NCBI GenBank assembly: GCA_019235595.1
Contig: JAFAKI010000099.1
Span: 1-8,411, forward strand
Length of the DNA stretch: 8,411 bases
Source: Mucilaginibacter sp.
GTDB taxonomy: Bacteria > Bacteroidota > Bacteroidia > Sphingobacteriales > Sphingobacteriaceae
Direction: 5' to 3'
Shown: in pieces, positions 1 to 6,222 of the stretch
How the letters are laid out: each line of letters starts with the position of its first letter
How positions within the stretch are numbered: position 1 is the first letter of the stretch
Made by a program: the position numbers and the translations under genes
Notes under the pieces: model-generated
Seen by the model: the letters and a program-made list of their open reading frames with translations, nothing else
What the model was told of the DNA's origin: nothing
Database searches by the model: none

Positions 1-2528
1 CCATTAGCGGGTTTTCGTTTTACATCACTCAAAGAACAAAAGAATCATGGCGCGTAACGGCTGTAAAAGCCTATTGTACCGCCTTACCTAAAGTAAGTGA
101 TAAAGAAAACCAGGCTTTTATCATCAGTCAGCTGCAAATGGTTGGCAAGGATGATGCCGTTGCGACGTTAAAAAGCTATTTGAATGACGAGCGTCTATGC
201 GACCCTGCTGCGCGCGCTTTGGCGAAGATCAATACACCGGCATCAAAGGCAGCTTTGTTGTCAGCTTTAAATGGTTCACAAGGCAATTGCAAAATAAACC
301 TGATAGAAGCATTAGGTGACAGCAAAAATGCTTTGGCTGTACATGGTATCTCAACCCTAATCGGCAAAGAAAAAATGACCGACAAAGTGGCTTTATATGC
401 TTTGGCGAATATTGCCAGTCCGGCATCTATCAACCTGATGGCAAATGCTGCTGATCAAGCCAAATATACTTATGACGTGACGGATGCCACTTCAGCCTAT
501 CTGATGTTCATCCGAAATCTCGGTGCTAAAAATGCATTGACTGCAACAAAGCTGGCTAGAGCGTTATCAGCTAAATCTGCTGCGGCTAACCAGGTGCAAA
601 CGCAAACGGCAGCTTTGAAAATATTGGTTGATCTGCAAGGCAACAAAAGTACGCCTTTGCTAATACAGGCTGCGCGAAATAACAATGCACAATACCGCGA
701 TGCTGCACTCAAATTTGCGGAACCATATGTCACTCCAACCACAACTGCTTTGTGGACAAGCGAATTACAGAGAGCCGGCACAGACGAAAAAGTTGCTATT
801 ATCAAAATGCTGGGTATTACCCGCCCTGCCACAGCTTTACCCGCTGTTCAGAAACAATTAACTAGCCCTGACAAAGAAGTGGCAATTGCCGCAGTCTCTG
901 CTGCCGGAAAGATTGGTCAGGATAAAACTATTGGCGAACTGTTAAATGTGATGAAGACTGGTGATGCGGATAAGATTGCTGCTGTGCAAAATGCCTTACT
1001 GATCATGAAAGGCCCGTCTGTGGTAAATAAGGTAGCCAATGCCTTGCCTGATATGCAGGCAGATGGCAAGGTAGCATTGATCAATGTGCTGGCTGCGCGT
1101 CAGGCTCATAACAAGATCGATATCGTAACTCCGCTGTTGACCAGCAATGATGCTAATGTTCGTGCTGCAGCTTTTGCATCTTTAAAACAACTGGCAGGTC
1201 CGGAAAATCTGAGCCATTTATATTCAATGCTGAAATCATCAGGTTCGACAACGGAAACCGCCGATGTTCAGGCTGCTATCATAGCTGTTGTGGCGCAGGT
1301 GAAGGATAAATCGAACCTGAGTACACAGGCATTGGAGCAAATGGATCAGGCGTCGGCCGACAAGAAGTCTTTGTACTTTAATATTTTGGCGAGCATTGGC
1401 GATAAAAAATCGTTGGCTGCCATATCTTCGGCTTACAGCAAGGGGGATGATGCTACCAAACAGGCCGCTGTTGCTGCATTGTCACAATGGGTCGATGTAA
1501 CCGCCGCTCCAGAATTATATCTGATCAGCAAGGAAACGACAGACGCTAAGCTAAAAGACCAGGCATTACGCGGCTATGTGGCCACAATCAGCAAATCAAA
1601 TTACCCTGCTGATGAGAAGGTCATTTACCTGCGTGATGCGATGGAAGTAGCGCAAACTGTTCCTCAGAAAAAACTGATCTTGGGTGAAGTGGCGAACAAC
1701 AAAACTTTCCCGGCGCTGGTGTTTATCAGCAAATACCTGGATGATCCTCAATTGCAGGGAGATGCAGCCGACGAAGCATCAAACATCGCGTTGTCTAACA
1801 AAAACTTTTATGGCAGCGATGTAAAAGAATGGCTGAACAAGACGCTGCAGATCAAAAAAGGCGGCGATGCCGATTACGAAAAAGTAGCTATCCGCAAGTT
1901 TATTAACGAAATGCCTGCCGATGCCGGATTGGTAGCCTTGTTCAACAATAAAGACCTGACCGGATGGAAAGGTTTGGTTGGCAACCCCATCACCCGCAGC
2001 AAAATGGATGCAGCTACCTTAGCCAAAGAGCAACGCAAAGCCGACTCCATCATGAACAAGGGCTGGTATGTGAAAGATGGTGTCCTGAACTTTAGTGGCG
2101 AAGGTGAAAATATTTGTACTACTAAACAATACCGCAATTTTGAGATGTATGTGGATTGGAAGATCGAACCAAAAGGCGATGCCGGTATTTACCTGCGTGG
2201 TTCGCCGCAAGTACAGATATGGGATACATCGCGTGTTGATGTAGGTGCACAAGTGGGTTCAGGCGGTTTGTACAATAACCAGGCACACGAAAGCAAACCA
2301 TTAAAACTGGCAGATAACGCCATAAACGACTGGAATAACTTTCACATCATTATGAAAGGCGACAAAGTAACCGTATTCCTGAACGGCGTATTGGTAGTTG
2401 ATAATGTGGTGCTGGATAATTATTGGGACCGCAAGCTGCCTATCTTCGCTAAAGAGCAAATTGAATTACAAGCTCATGGTACACATGTGTACTACAGGGA
2501 TATTTATTTGAGGGAGTTGCCGGAGTAA
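1..2528 (+). CDS. HEAT-like repeat protein with C-terminal 3-keto-disaccharide hydrolase (DUF1080) domain, 5'-partial
   Basis: The frame is open from base 3 to the TAA at 2526-2528 (841 residues). The first ATG, at 138, is internal: the 45 codons before it continue the same helical repeat pattern (for example ESWRVTAVKAYCTALPKV), so the true start and any signal peptide lie upstream of the window. Residues 1 to about 630 are a series of amphipathic helix pairs of roughly 30-40 residues, rich in Ala, Leu and Lys, resembling HEAT/armadillo repeats and suggesting a binding scaffold. Residues about 642-841 form a DUF1080 domain: it opens with ALFNNKDLTGWKG and contains WYVKDGVLNFSGEG, GIYLRG (728-733) and QVQIWD (736-741). 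Characterised members of this family hydrolyse 3-keto-glycosides and have a concanavalin-like jelly-roll fold. The repeat-plus-DUF1080 arrangement is common in Bacteroidota, where such proteins are usually exported; export is inferred here. The domain call is firm, the substrate unknown. Confidence 0.88.
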   Translation, partial: ISGFSFYITQRTKESWRVTAVKAYCTALPKVSDKENQAFIISQLQMVGKDDAVATLKSYLNDERLCDPAARALAKINTPASKAALLSALNGSQGNCKINLIEALGDSKNALAVHGISTLIGKEKMTDKVALYALANIASPASINLMANAADQAKYTYDVTDATSAYLMFIRNLGAKNALTATKLARALSAKSAAANQVQTQTAALKILVDLQGNKSTPLLIQAARNNNAQYRDAALKFAEPYVTPTTTALWTSELQRAGTDEKVAIIKMLGITRPATALPAVQKQLTSPDKEVAIAAVSAAGKIGQDKTIGELLNVMKTGDADKIAAVQNALLIMKGPSVVNKVANALPDMQADGKVALINVLAARQAHNKIDIVTPLLTSNDANVRAAAFASLKQLAGPENLSHLYSMLKSSGSTTETADVQAAIIAVVAQVKDKSNLSTQALEQMDQASADKKSLYFNILASIGDKKSLAAISSAYSKGDDATKQAAVAALSQWVDVTAAPELYLISKETTDAKLKDQALRGYVATISKSNYPADEKVIYLRDAMEVAQTVPQKKLILGEVANNKTFPALVFISKYLDDPQLQGDAADEASNIALSNKNFYGSDVKEWLNKTLQIKKGGDADYEKVAIRKFINEMPADAGLVALFNNKDLTGWKGLVGNPITRSKMDAATLAKEQRKADSIMNKGWYVKDGVLNFSGEGENICTTKQYRNFEMYVDWKIEPKGDAGIYLRGSPQVQIWDTSRVDVGAQVGSGGLYNNQAHESKPLKLADNAINDWNNFHIIMKGDKVTVFLNGVLVVDNVVLDNYWDRKLPIFAKEQIELQAHGTHVYYRDIYLRELPE

Positions 2529-2633
2529 AAAAAACTTGCGCTGATTTGCAATCAGTGCTTAACATGGAATAGCGATTGTATCGCGTCACAGACGCTGTTC
2601 CATGTTAAGCACTCGTCACAGACGAGCGCAAGT
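2527..2633 (-). terminator. Probable intrinsic terminator of the aldo/keto reductase gene
   Basis: Read on the minus strand, the palindromic element ends with the stem arm AGCGCAAGT followed directly by a run of T, because the plus strand carries eight A at 2527-2534 (the last A also belongs to the stem). A strong GC-containing stem followed by a U-run is the signature of a Rho-independent terminator, and it lies just past the reductase stop codon at 2644-2646. In the plus direction the element is followed by ACTTTTGCTTTT (2634-2645), a weaker T-rich tail that could also end transcription of the DUF1080 gene. The pairing and tracts are visible; termination is inferred. Confidence 0.6.
2534..2633. 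repeat. Nested branched palindromic (REP-like) element
   Basis: The outer stem is ACTTGCGCT (2534-2542) pairing perfectly with AGCGCAAGT (2625-2633). Inside it lie a small left hairpin, TGATT-TGC-AATCA (2542-2554), and a right hairpin, CTCGTC-ACA-GACGAG (2612-2626, whose ends share bases with the neighbouring stems). Between these is a perfect 15-bp inverted repeat, GTGCTTAACATGGAA (2555-2569) with TTCCATGTTAAGCAC (2598-2612). At its tip sit two more small hairpins, CGAT-TGT-ATCG (2573-2583) and CGTC-ACA-GACG (2584-2594). The 11-mer CGTCACAGACG occurs twice, at 2584-2594 and 2614-2624. The plan is therefore stem, arm A, arm B, stem, with a second unit of the same plan placed exactly between arms A and B of the first. 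The position between convergent genes is typical of REP or MITE-like intergenic repeats. The structure is seen directly; membership of a mobile repeat family is inferred, since one window cannot show copy number. Confidence 0.85.
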
Positions 2634-2643
2634 ACTTTTGCTT

Positions 2644-3627
2644 TTAACTCCTATCCACAAACTTTTGGTTCGCCTCGCTATAGCGATCACCCACATTCGG
2701 ATATTTAAGCAGCAAGGCTTCTATTTGTTGAATATCATCAGCGTTTAAAACAACATCCACACTTCCTGAATTATCTTTCAGATTCTTGCGTTTTTTAGTG
2801 CCGGGTATCGGGATAATATTATCACCCTGAGCCAATACCCATGCCAGTGCCAGTTGCGCCGGGCTGCATTCTTTTTGCTGAGCTATCTCTGCAAAACCGG
2901 AGGCAAGGTTTTGATTATTATCCTGATGTTCTTTTTGGTAGCGCGGCAACGATTTTCGGAAATCATTATCGCCCAATTCATTTAAGTTTAAGGTGTTGGT
3001 CATTAACCCACGTGCCAGTGGACTGAATGGGACGAACGTAATACCAAGTTCCTTACACAATGGCAATATTTCAGCTTCAACGTCTCGTGTCAATAAAGAA
3101 TATTCACTTTGCAAAGCGCTGATCGGGTGAACTGCGTGTGCTCTGCGGATAGAGTTGGCAGAAGCCTCTGATAATCCCAGGTATCGTACTTTCCCTTCTT
3201 TTACTAACTCGGCCATTGCGCCAACCATTTCTTCTACCGGTACATTCGGGTCGATGCGGTGTGCATAGTACAGATCGATGGTGTTGATCTTCAATCGTTT
3301 TAAACTGGCTTCGACTGCCTGCTTAATGTATGCCGGACTGCCGTCGAAAGTGCTCAACCGACCATCAGGATGAGCTCTGAAACCGAATTTGGTGGCGATA
3401 AATACCTTGTCGCGGTTGGCACGCAGTACATTAGACAGCAATTCTTCGTTCCGACCATTGCCGTATACATCGGCGGTATCCCAAAAGTTGATGCCCAAAT
3501 CGAGCGCAAGATGTAATGTTTCTAATGATTCCGGGTCGTCCGGAACGCCGTAGGCGTGGCTCATGCTCATGCAGCCCAAACCAATGGCGGATAATTGTTC
3601 GCTGTCAGCGAAAGTTCTATATTTCAT
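2644..3627 (-). CDS. Aldo/keto reductase, 327 residues
   Basis: This is a complete single-domain NAD(P)H-dependent aldo/keto reductase of the usual length, a cytoplasmic TIM barrel that reduces aldehydes or ketones to alcohols. It starts with a beta-hairpin and the GLGCMSMSHAYG segment (16-27), seen in the YajO/AKR13-like groups. The catalytic tetrad can be assigned: Asp50 and Tyr55 in FWDTADVYGNG, Lys80 in IATKFGF, and His123 in YYAHRID. GLSEAS (151-156), QSEYSLL (173-179) and the IPIPGTKK loop (272-279) fit the cofactor pocket. The ATG at 3625-3627 is preceded by an A/T-rich leader without a Shine-Dalgarno sequence, as usual in this phylum. The gene is convergent with the DUF1080 gene and divergent from the Gfo/Idh/MocA gene. 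The substrate cannot be read from the sequence; a general role in carbonyl detoxification or sugar reduction is only a guess. Confidence 0.93.
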   Translation of the reverse strand: MKYRTFADSEQLSAIGLGCMSMSHAYGVPDDPESLETLHLALDLGINFWDTADVYGNGRNEELLSNVLRANRDKVFIATKFGFRAHPDGRLSTFDGSPAYIKQAVEASLKRLKINTIDLYYAHRIDPNVPVEEMVGAMAELVKEGKVRYLGLSEASANSIRRAHAVHPISALQSEYSLLTRDVEAEILPLCKELGITFVPFSPLARGLMTNTLNLNELGDNDFRKSLPRYQKEHQDNNQNLASGFAEIAQQKECSPAQLALAWVLAQGDNIIPIPGTKKRKNLKDNSGSVDVVLNADDIQQIEALLLKYPNVGDRYSEANQKFVDRS

Positions 3628-3711
3628 AGTGTCGATGTGAGATTTTGTGCAATATCCTGATAAAAGAATCGGCGCGTTTAATTGGTTTGTAAAAAAGTAA
3701 TATTTTAACTT

Positions 3712-3740
3712 ATTATAACAGCCACTAAAGCCGACGGCAA
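3712..3740 (-). promoter_or_regulatory. Possible sigma70-like promoter for the aldo/keto reductase gene
   Basis: On the minus strand TTGCCG (3735-3740) and TATAAT (3712-3717) are separated by exactly 17 bases, a near-ideal enterobacterial -35/-10 pair about 85 bp upstream of the reductase start. Bacteroidota housekeeping promoters normally use TTG and TAnnTTTG instead, and no good match to that pattern was found on this strand in the spacer. The sequence is AT-rich, so chance is a real alternative. Confidence 0.25.
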
Positions 3741-3801
3741 TGAAATAATCATTAAAAGCCCTTATACAAAGTACAGATGAGTCTAAATCCGAATACTTTT
3801 T

Positions 3802-3809
3802 TACTTTTG
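3802..3809 (+). promoter_or_regulatory. Candidate Bacteroidota -7 box immediately before the oxidoreductase start
   Basis: TACTTTTG matches the TAnnTTTG consensus of Bacteroidota promoters exactly, but no TTG lies at the expected distance upstream. Only seven bases separate it from the ATG at 3817, so transcription from it would give an almost leaderless mRNA. The match may be chance in AT-rich sequence. Confidence 0.22.
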
Positions 3810-3816
3810 ATGAACC

Positions 3817-4884
3817 ATGACCAAAGTACTAAACACCGCCATTATCGGCTTCGGTTTTTCGGGCGAAACATTCTTTGCGCCGTTCGTAGATGCTAATCCG
3901 AACTTTAATCTAAGCAAAATATATACTACTGATCCTGCACGGGTTGCCAAAGCTAAATCGCTATATCCGAATGTGGAAATAGTTGACAATACCGACAACA
4001 TCATCAACGATCCGCCGATCGACCTGGTATTAGTGGGCACACCAAATACATCGCATCTGCCTTTGAGCAAACAAGCCTTATTGGCGGGCAAACATGTACT
4101 GGTTGAAAAACCTTTCACAGTAACGGTCGACGAGGCTAATGAACTGATCGCATTAGCAAAACAACAAAATAAAATATTATCAGTTCACCACAACCGCCGG
4201 TTTGATAGCGGGCACAATACAGTGAAGAAGGTGTTGTCGAGCGGTAAACTGGGCCGTTTGGTAGAATACGAGGTACATTACGACCGTTTTCGCCGTGAAC
4301 TGCGCCCGAATGCGTGGCGAGAAAAACCACTGCCGGGTTCAGGGATATTGTATGACCTGGGAGCCCACCTGATTGATGGCGCTTTGGAACTGTTCGGCAA
4401 ACCGCAGGAGGTCACTTGCATTATGCGAACCCAGCGTCCCGGACTAGAGGTGGAAGATAATTTCGAGATCATACTTACTTACTCTGCCGGGCTAAAAATC
4501 ACCTTAAAAGGTGGCATGCTGGTGAAGGTGCCCGGGCCGACATATGTATTATATGGCGATCATGGTACATTTATAAAATATGGCATGGATGTGCAGGAAG
4601 CTGAATTGAAAAAAGGCGGCCGACCTGATACATCGTCCAATTGGGGCATCGAACCTGAATCGATTTGGGGTACGCTCACCTATGAAAAGGATGGAAAAGA
4701 CATCATCGAGACTGTCAAAAGCGAAGAAGGCCATTATGAAGATCTCTTCCAAAATATATATGAAGCCATTGCAGAAGGCAAAGAGTTGATCGTCAAACCT
4801 GAACAAGCGAGGGACACCATCCGCATTATCGAACTATGTTTTCAAAGCAGCAAAGAGAAAAGGACCGTTCAATATTCAGATTAA
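3817..4884 (+). CDS. Gfo/Idh/MocA family NAD(P)-dependent oxidoreductase, 355 residues
   Basis: This is a complete sugar or polyol dehydrogenase-type protein. Residues 1-120 are a Rossmann domain with the dinucleotide-binding loop GFGFSG (11-16), followed by GTPNTSH (74-80) and the family signature EKP at 97-99 in VLVEKPF. Residues about 125-355 are the C-terminal alpha/beta domain, with HHNRRFD (124-130) and GSGILYDLGAHLID (174-187), where Asp180 and His184 match the usual catalytic and substrate-binding pair. The overall form resembles the YdgJ/YhhX branch. No signal peptide is visible, so a cytoplasmic location is likely. Family members oxidise or reduce hydroxyl groups on sugars, inositols and related compounds; the substrate here is unknown. 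An in-frame TGA at 3811-3813 precludes a longer start. The gene stands alone on the plus strand, divergent from the aldo/keto reductase, and the next plus-strand gene begins 121 bp downstream. Confidence 0.93.
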   Translation: MTKVLNTAIIGFGFSGETFFAPFVDANPNFNLSKIYTTDPARVAKAKSLYPNVEIVDNTDNIINDPPIDLVLVGTPNTSHLPLSKQALLAGKHVLVEKPFTVTVDEANELIALAKQQNKILSVHHNRRFDSGHNTVKKVLSSGKLGRLVEYEVHYDRFRRELRPNAWREKPLPGSGILYDLGAHLIDGALELFGKPQEVTCIMRTQRPGLEVEDNFEIILTYSAGLKITLKGGMLVKVPGPTYVLYGDHGTFIKYGMDVQEAELKKGGRPDTSSNWGIEPESIWGTLTYEKDGKDIIETVKSEEGHYEDLFQNIYEAIAEGKELIVKPEQARDTIRIIELCFQSSKEKRTVQYSD

Positions 4885-4904
4885 TTTTTTCAACAATTGA
4901 CCTT

Positions 4905-4970
4905 ATTGAATAGTAATCACGGTGTGTTGAAAATAGACGCTGAATGATTGAATAGATTATAATCAACACC
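4905..4970. repeat. Short direct and inverted repeats in the 4885-5005 spacer
   Basis: ATTGAATAG occurs at 4905-4913 and again at 4947-4955, 42 bp apart, which is about four helical turns. An inverted pair, GTGTTGA (4924-4930) and TCAACAC (4963-4969), encloses the second copy. This could be an operator region for the downstream gene, but the repeats are short and AT-rich. No convincing promoter was found in the spacer. Confidence 0.3.
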
Positions 4971-4987
4971 TGTCCAATTGTAGCATT

Positions 4988-5020
4988 GTCTCATAACCTT
5001 AAAATATGAGACTTTTTTTT
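4988..5020 (+). promoter_or_regulatory. Terminator-like hairpin enclosing the start codon of the 237-residue secreted protein
   Basis: GTCTCATA (4988-4995) pairs perfectly with TATGAGAC (5005-5012) across a 9-base loop, and eight T follow at 5013-5020. The ATG at 5006-5008 lies in the 3' arm of the stem. The form is that of a weak, AT-rich Rho-independent terminator, or of a hairpin that hides the start codon. It could end read-through from the oxidoreductase gene, act as an attenuator, or limit translation. The structure is visible; the role is inferred. Confidence 0.5.
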
Positions 5021-5719
5021 GCTGTAATAATACTCGCAACAACAACATTGCTGGCAAACGCCCAGGTTACCATCAAACCGGGTGACAAGATTATTCATTA
5101 TGATTGGATAAAATCATCACATGATTTTTATCGCAACAGGATAATGGATACTACCGGGAAATTGACTTATGATTATATAATGGAAGATTTCACCGTCATC
5201 GATCAGGTAAGTAAGCGAATCACTTTTGCACGTTACAGACAAGCGCCTGCTGGCAGCTTTTCAACCGATACCTCTGTGACCGATCTTTTTCTGAAGCCGA
5301 TACGCATGCATGAAGTACGTTATCAACGTGATGTGACTATCGATATGACATTTGGCGATACACAAGCCAGCGTGCAAACGGTCAAAAAAGGGGTATCCAC
5401 TGTAAAAAACTATGCCGTGAAAAACGGGTATTTTGAGGACAACATGATCGAGTATATCTTTGGCTACCTTGAGCTGAAAAAAAGGGTGACTTACACCCTG
5501 GATAACTTTAATGCCCCGATAGCATCTGACCCATTTCAAATTGAATATGTTTTTGATGATGTCTGGAACATTGCTCCCGAACATGAGCTTTATTGTACCG
5601 TTCTGCATTTTACCCACGGCGGAACTTCGGGCTACATTTGGATAGACAAAAGCACGCATTTGATGGTAAAAACATTAGCCAACTTTAAGAATGGCTCTTA
5701 TGTGTTAACAAAAATTTAG
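5006..5719 (+). CDS. Exported protein of unknown function, 237 residues
   Basis: No family is recognised with confidence. The start is supported by a clear Sec signal peptide: MRLFF, a hydrophobic core to about residue 16, and probable cleavage after ANA (residues 17-19), leaving Gln20 at the mature N-terminus. There is no lipobox cysteine. The mature part is about 218 residues, rich in aromatic and charged residues, with predicted beta character and no obvious catalytic motif. The C-terminal stretch GYIWIDKSTHLMVKTLANFK resembles the end of DUF3108-like or lipoprotein-carrier-like beta-sheet proteins, where a strand carrying Trp-Ile-Asp is followed by a basic strand; this likeness is weak. 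A periplasmic or outer-membrane-facing location is likely. The stop codon shares bases with that of the convergent GNAT gene (overlap 5716-5719). The start lies inside a hairpin, and codons 3-5 contain the T8 run. Confidence 0.8.
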   Translation: MRLFFAVIILATTTLLANAQVTIKPGDKIIHYDWIKSSHDFYRNRIMDTTGKLTYDYIMEDFTVIDQVSKRITFARYRQAPAGSFSTDTSVTDLFLKPIRMHEVRYQRDVTIDMTFGDTQASVQTVKKGVSTVKNYAVKNGYFEDNMIEYIFGYLELKKRVTYTLDNFNAPIASDPFQIEYVFDDVWNIAPEHELYCTVLHFTHGGTSGYIWIDKSTHLMVKTLANFKNGSYVLTKI

Positions 5720-6222
5720 TGTAGCTCATAAATCAGATATCCATCATTAGCTAATCCTGTGTGCTCAAATCTACATTTCTGCAACAAGTTGATCGATCGC
5801 AAATTATCCACTCTGGTTTCCGCAACAATGGTTTTCAGTTGCATGGTTTCAAATCCAAAGCGGATCACTTCCTGCAAGGCCTCGCGCATGATGCCCTGGC
5901 CATAATATTCGGGTAGCATTTCGTAACCTATTTCGGCTTTGTCATTTTCTTTTACTATATGCCAATAAACTATGCTGCCAATTAGTTGGGGGGCATTTTT
6001 CAAGGTGATAGCCCACATCATACCCTTTTCCTCACTTTGAAATTTGAGGATGTTATTGATGAACTTCAGGCTTTCATTGATATTTGGAGTCGGCAATCTG
6101 TCTATAAACTCGTTTACCCGGGCATCTGAGCGCATTTTGAAAATTTGCTCTGCATCGCTTGGCTGAAGTTCGCGCAGAACAAGACGGTCAGTAATAAGAT
6201 TGGTAAAGGGAGGGAAGATCAT
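5716..6222 (-). CDS. RimJ/RimL-type GNAT N-acetyltransferase, 168 residues
   Basis: This is a single GNAT domain of typical length. It begins with the RimJ/RimL signature LITDRLVLRELQPSDAEQI (9-27), in which the strand 'TxRLxLRxL' opens the fold. The acetyl-CoA pyrophosphate loop is LPEYYGQGIMREAL (103-116); the usual small residue after GQGI is Met112. NLRSINLLQKCRF (140-152) is the standard late helix, with Arg151 in the common 'KxGF' glycine position. Known relatives acetylate the N-termini of ribosomal proteins, but many paralogues act on small amines or antibiotics, so the substrate is not assignable. The start ATG (6220-6222) overlaps the TGA of the upstream GNAT gene as ATGA, indicating translational coupling. 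The stop TAA at 5716-5718 interlocks with the stop of the convergent secreted-protein gene. Confidence 0.9.
   Translation of the reverse strand: MIFPPFTNLITDRLVLRELQPSDAEQIFKMRSDARVNEFIDRLPTPNINESLKFINNILKFQSEEKGMMWAITLKNAPQLIGSIVYWHIVKENDKAEIGYEMLPEYYGQGIMREALQEVIRFGFETMQLKTIVAETRVDNLRSINLLQKCRFEHTGLANDGYLIYELH

Noticed and set aside
138..140. ATG as the start of the DUF1080 gene
   Set aside because: Forty-five in-frame codons upstream continue the helical repeat pattern without a stop; no signal peptide follows the ATG.
497..832. Antisense open frame of about 110 codons in the HEAT-repeat region
   Set aside because: The sense strand encodes clear repeats; the Ala/Leu-rich antisense product is a by-product of codon use.
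2584..2624. CRISPR array
   Set aside because: Only two 11-bp copies, each a hairpin inside a larger palindrome; no further repeats and no cas genes.
2534..2633. tRNA-like cloverleaf
   Set aside because: The element branches like a cloverleaf but has no T-loop GTTCRA, no D-loop pattern, no anticodon loop of seven bases and arms that are too short.
3801..4118. Antisense open frame overlapping the start of the Gfo/Idh/MocA gene
   Set aside because: The opposite strand encodes the conserved Rossmann domain and EKP motif; the antisense product has no recognisable feature.
5261..5659. Antisense open frame of about 130 codons within the secreted-protein gene
   Set aside because: It lies opposite a well-supported gene with a signal peptide and shows no domain or plausible protein composition of its own.
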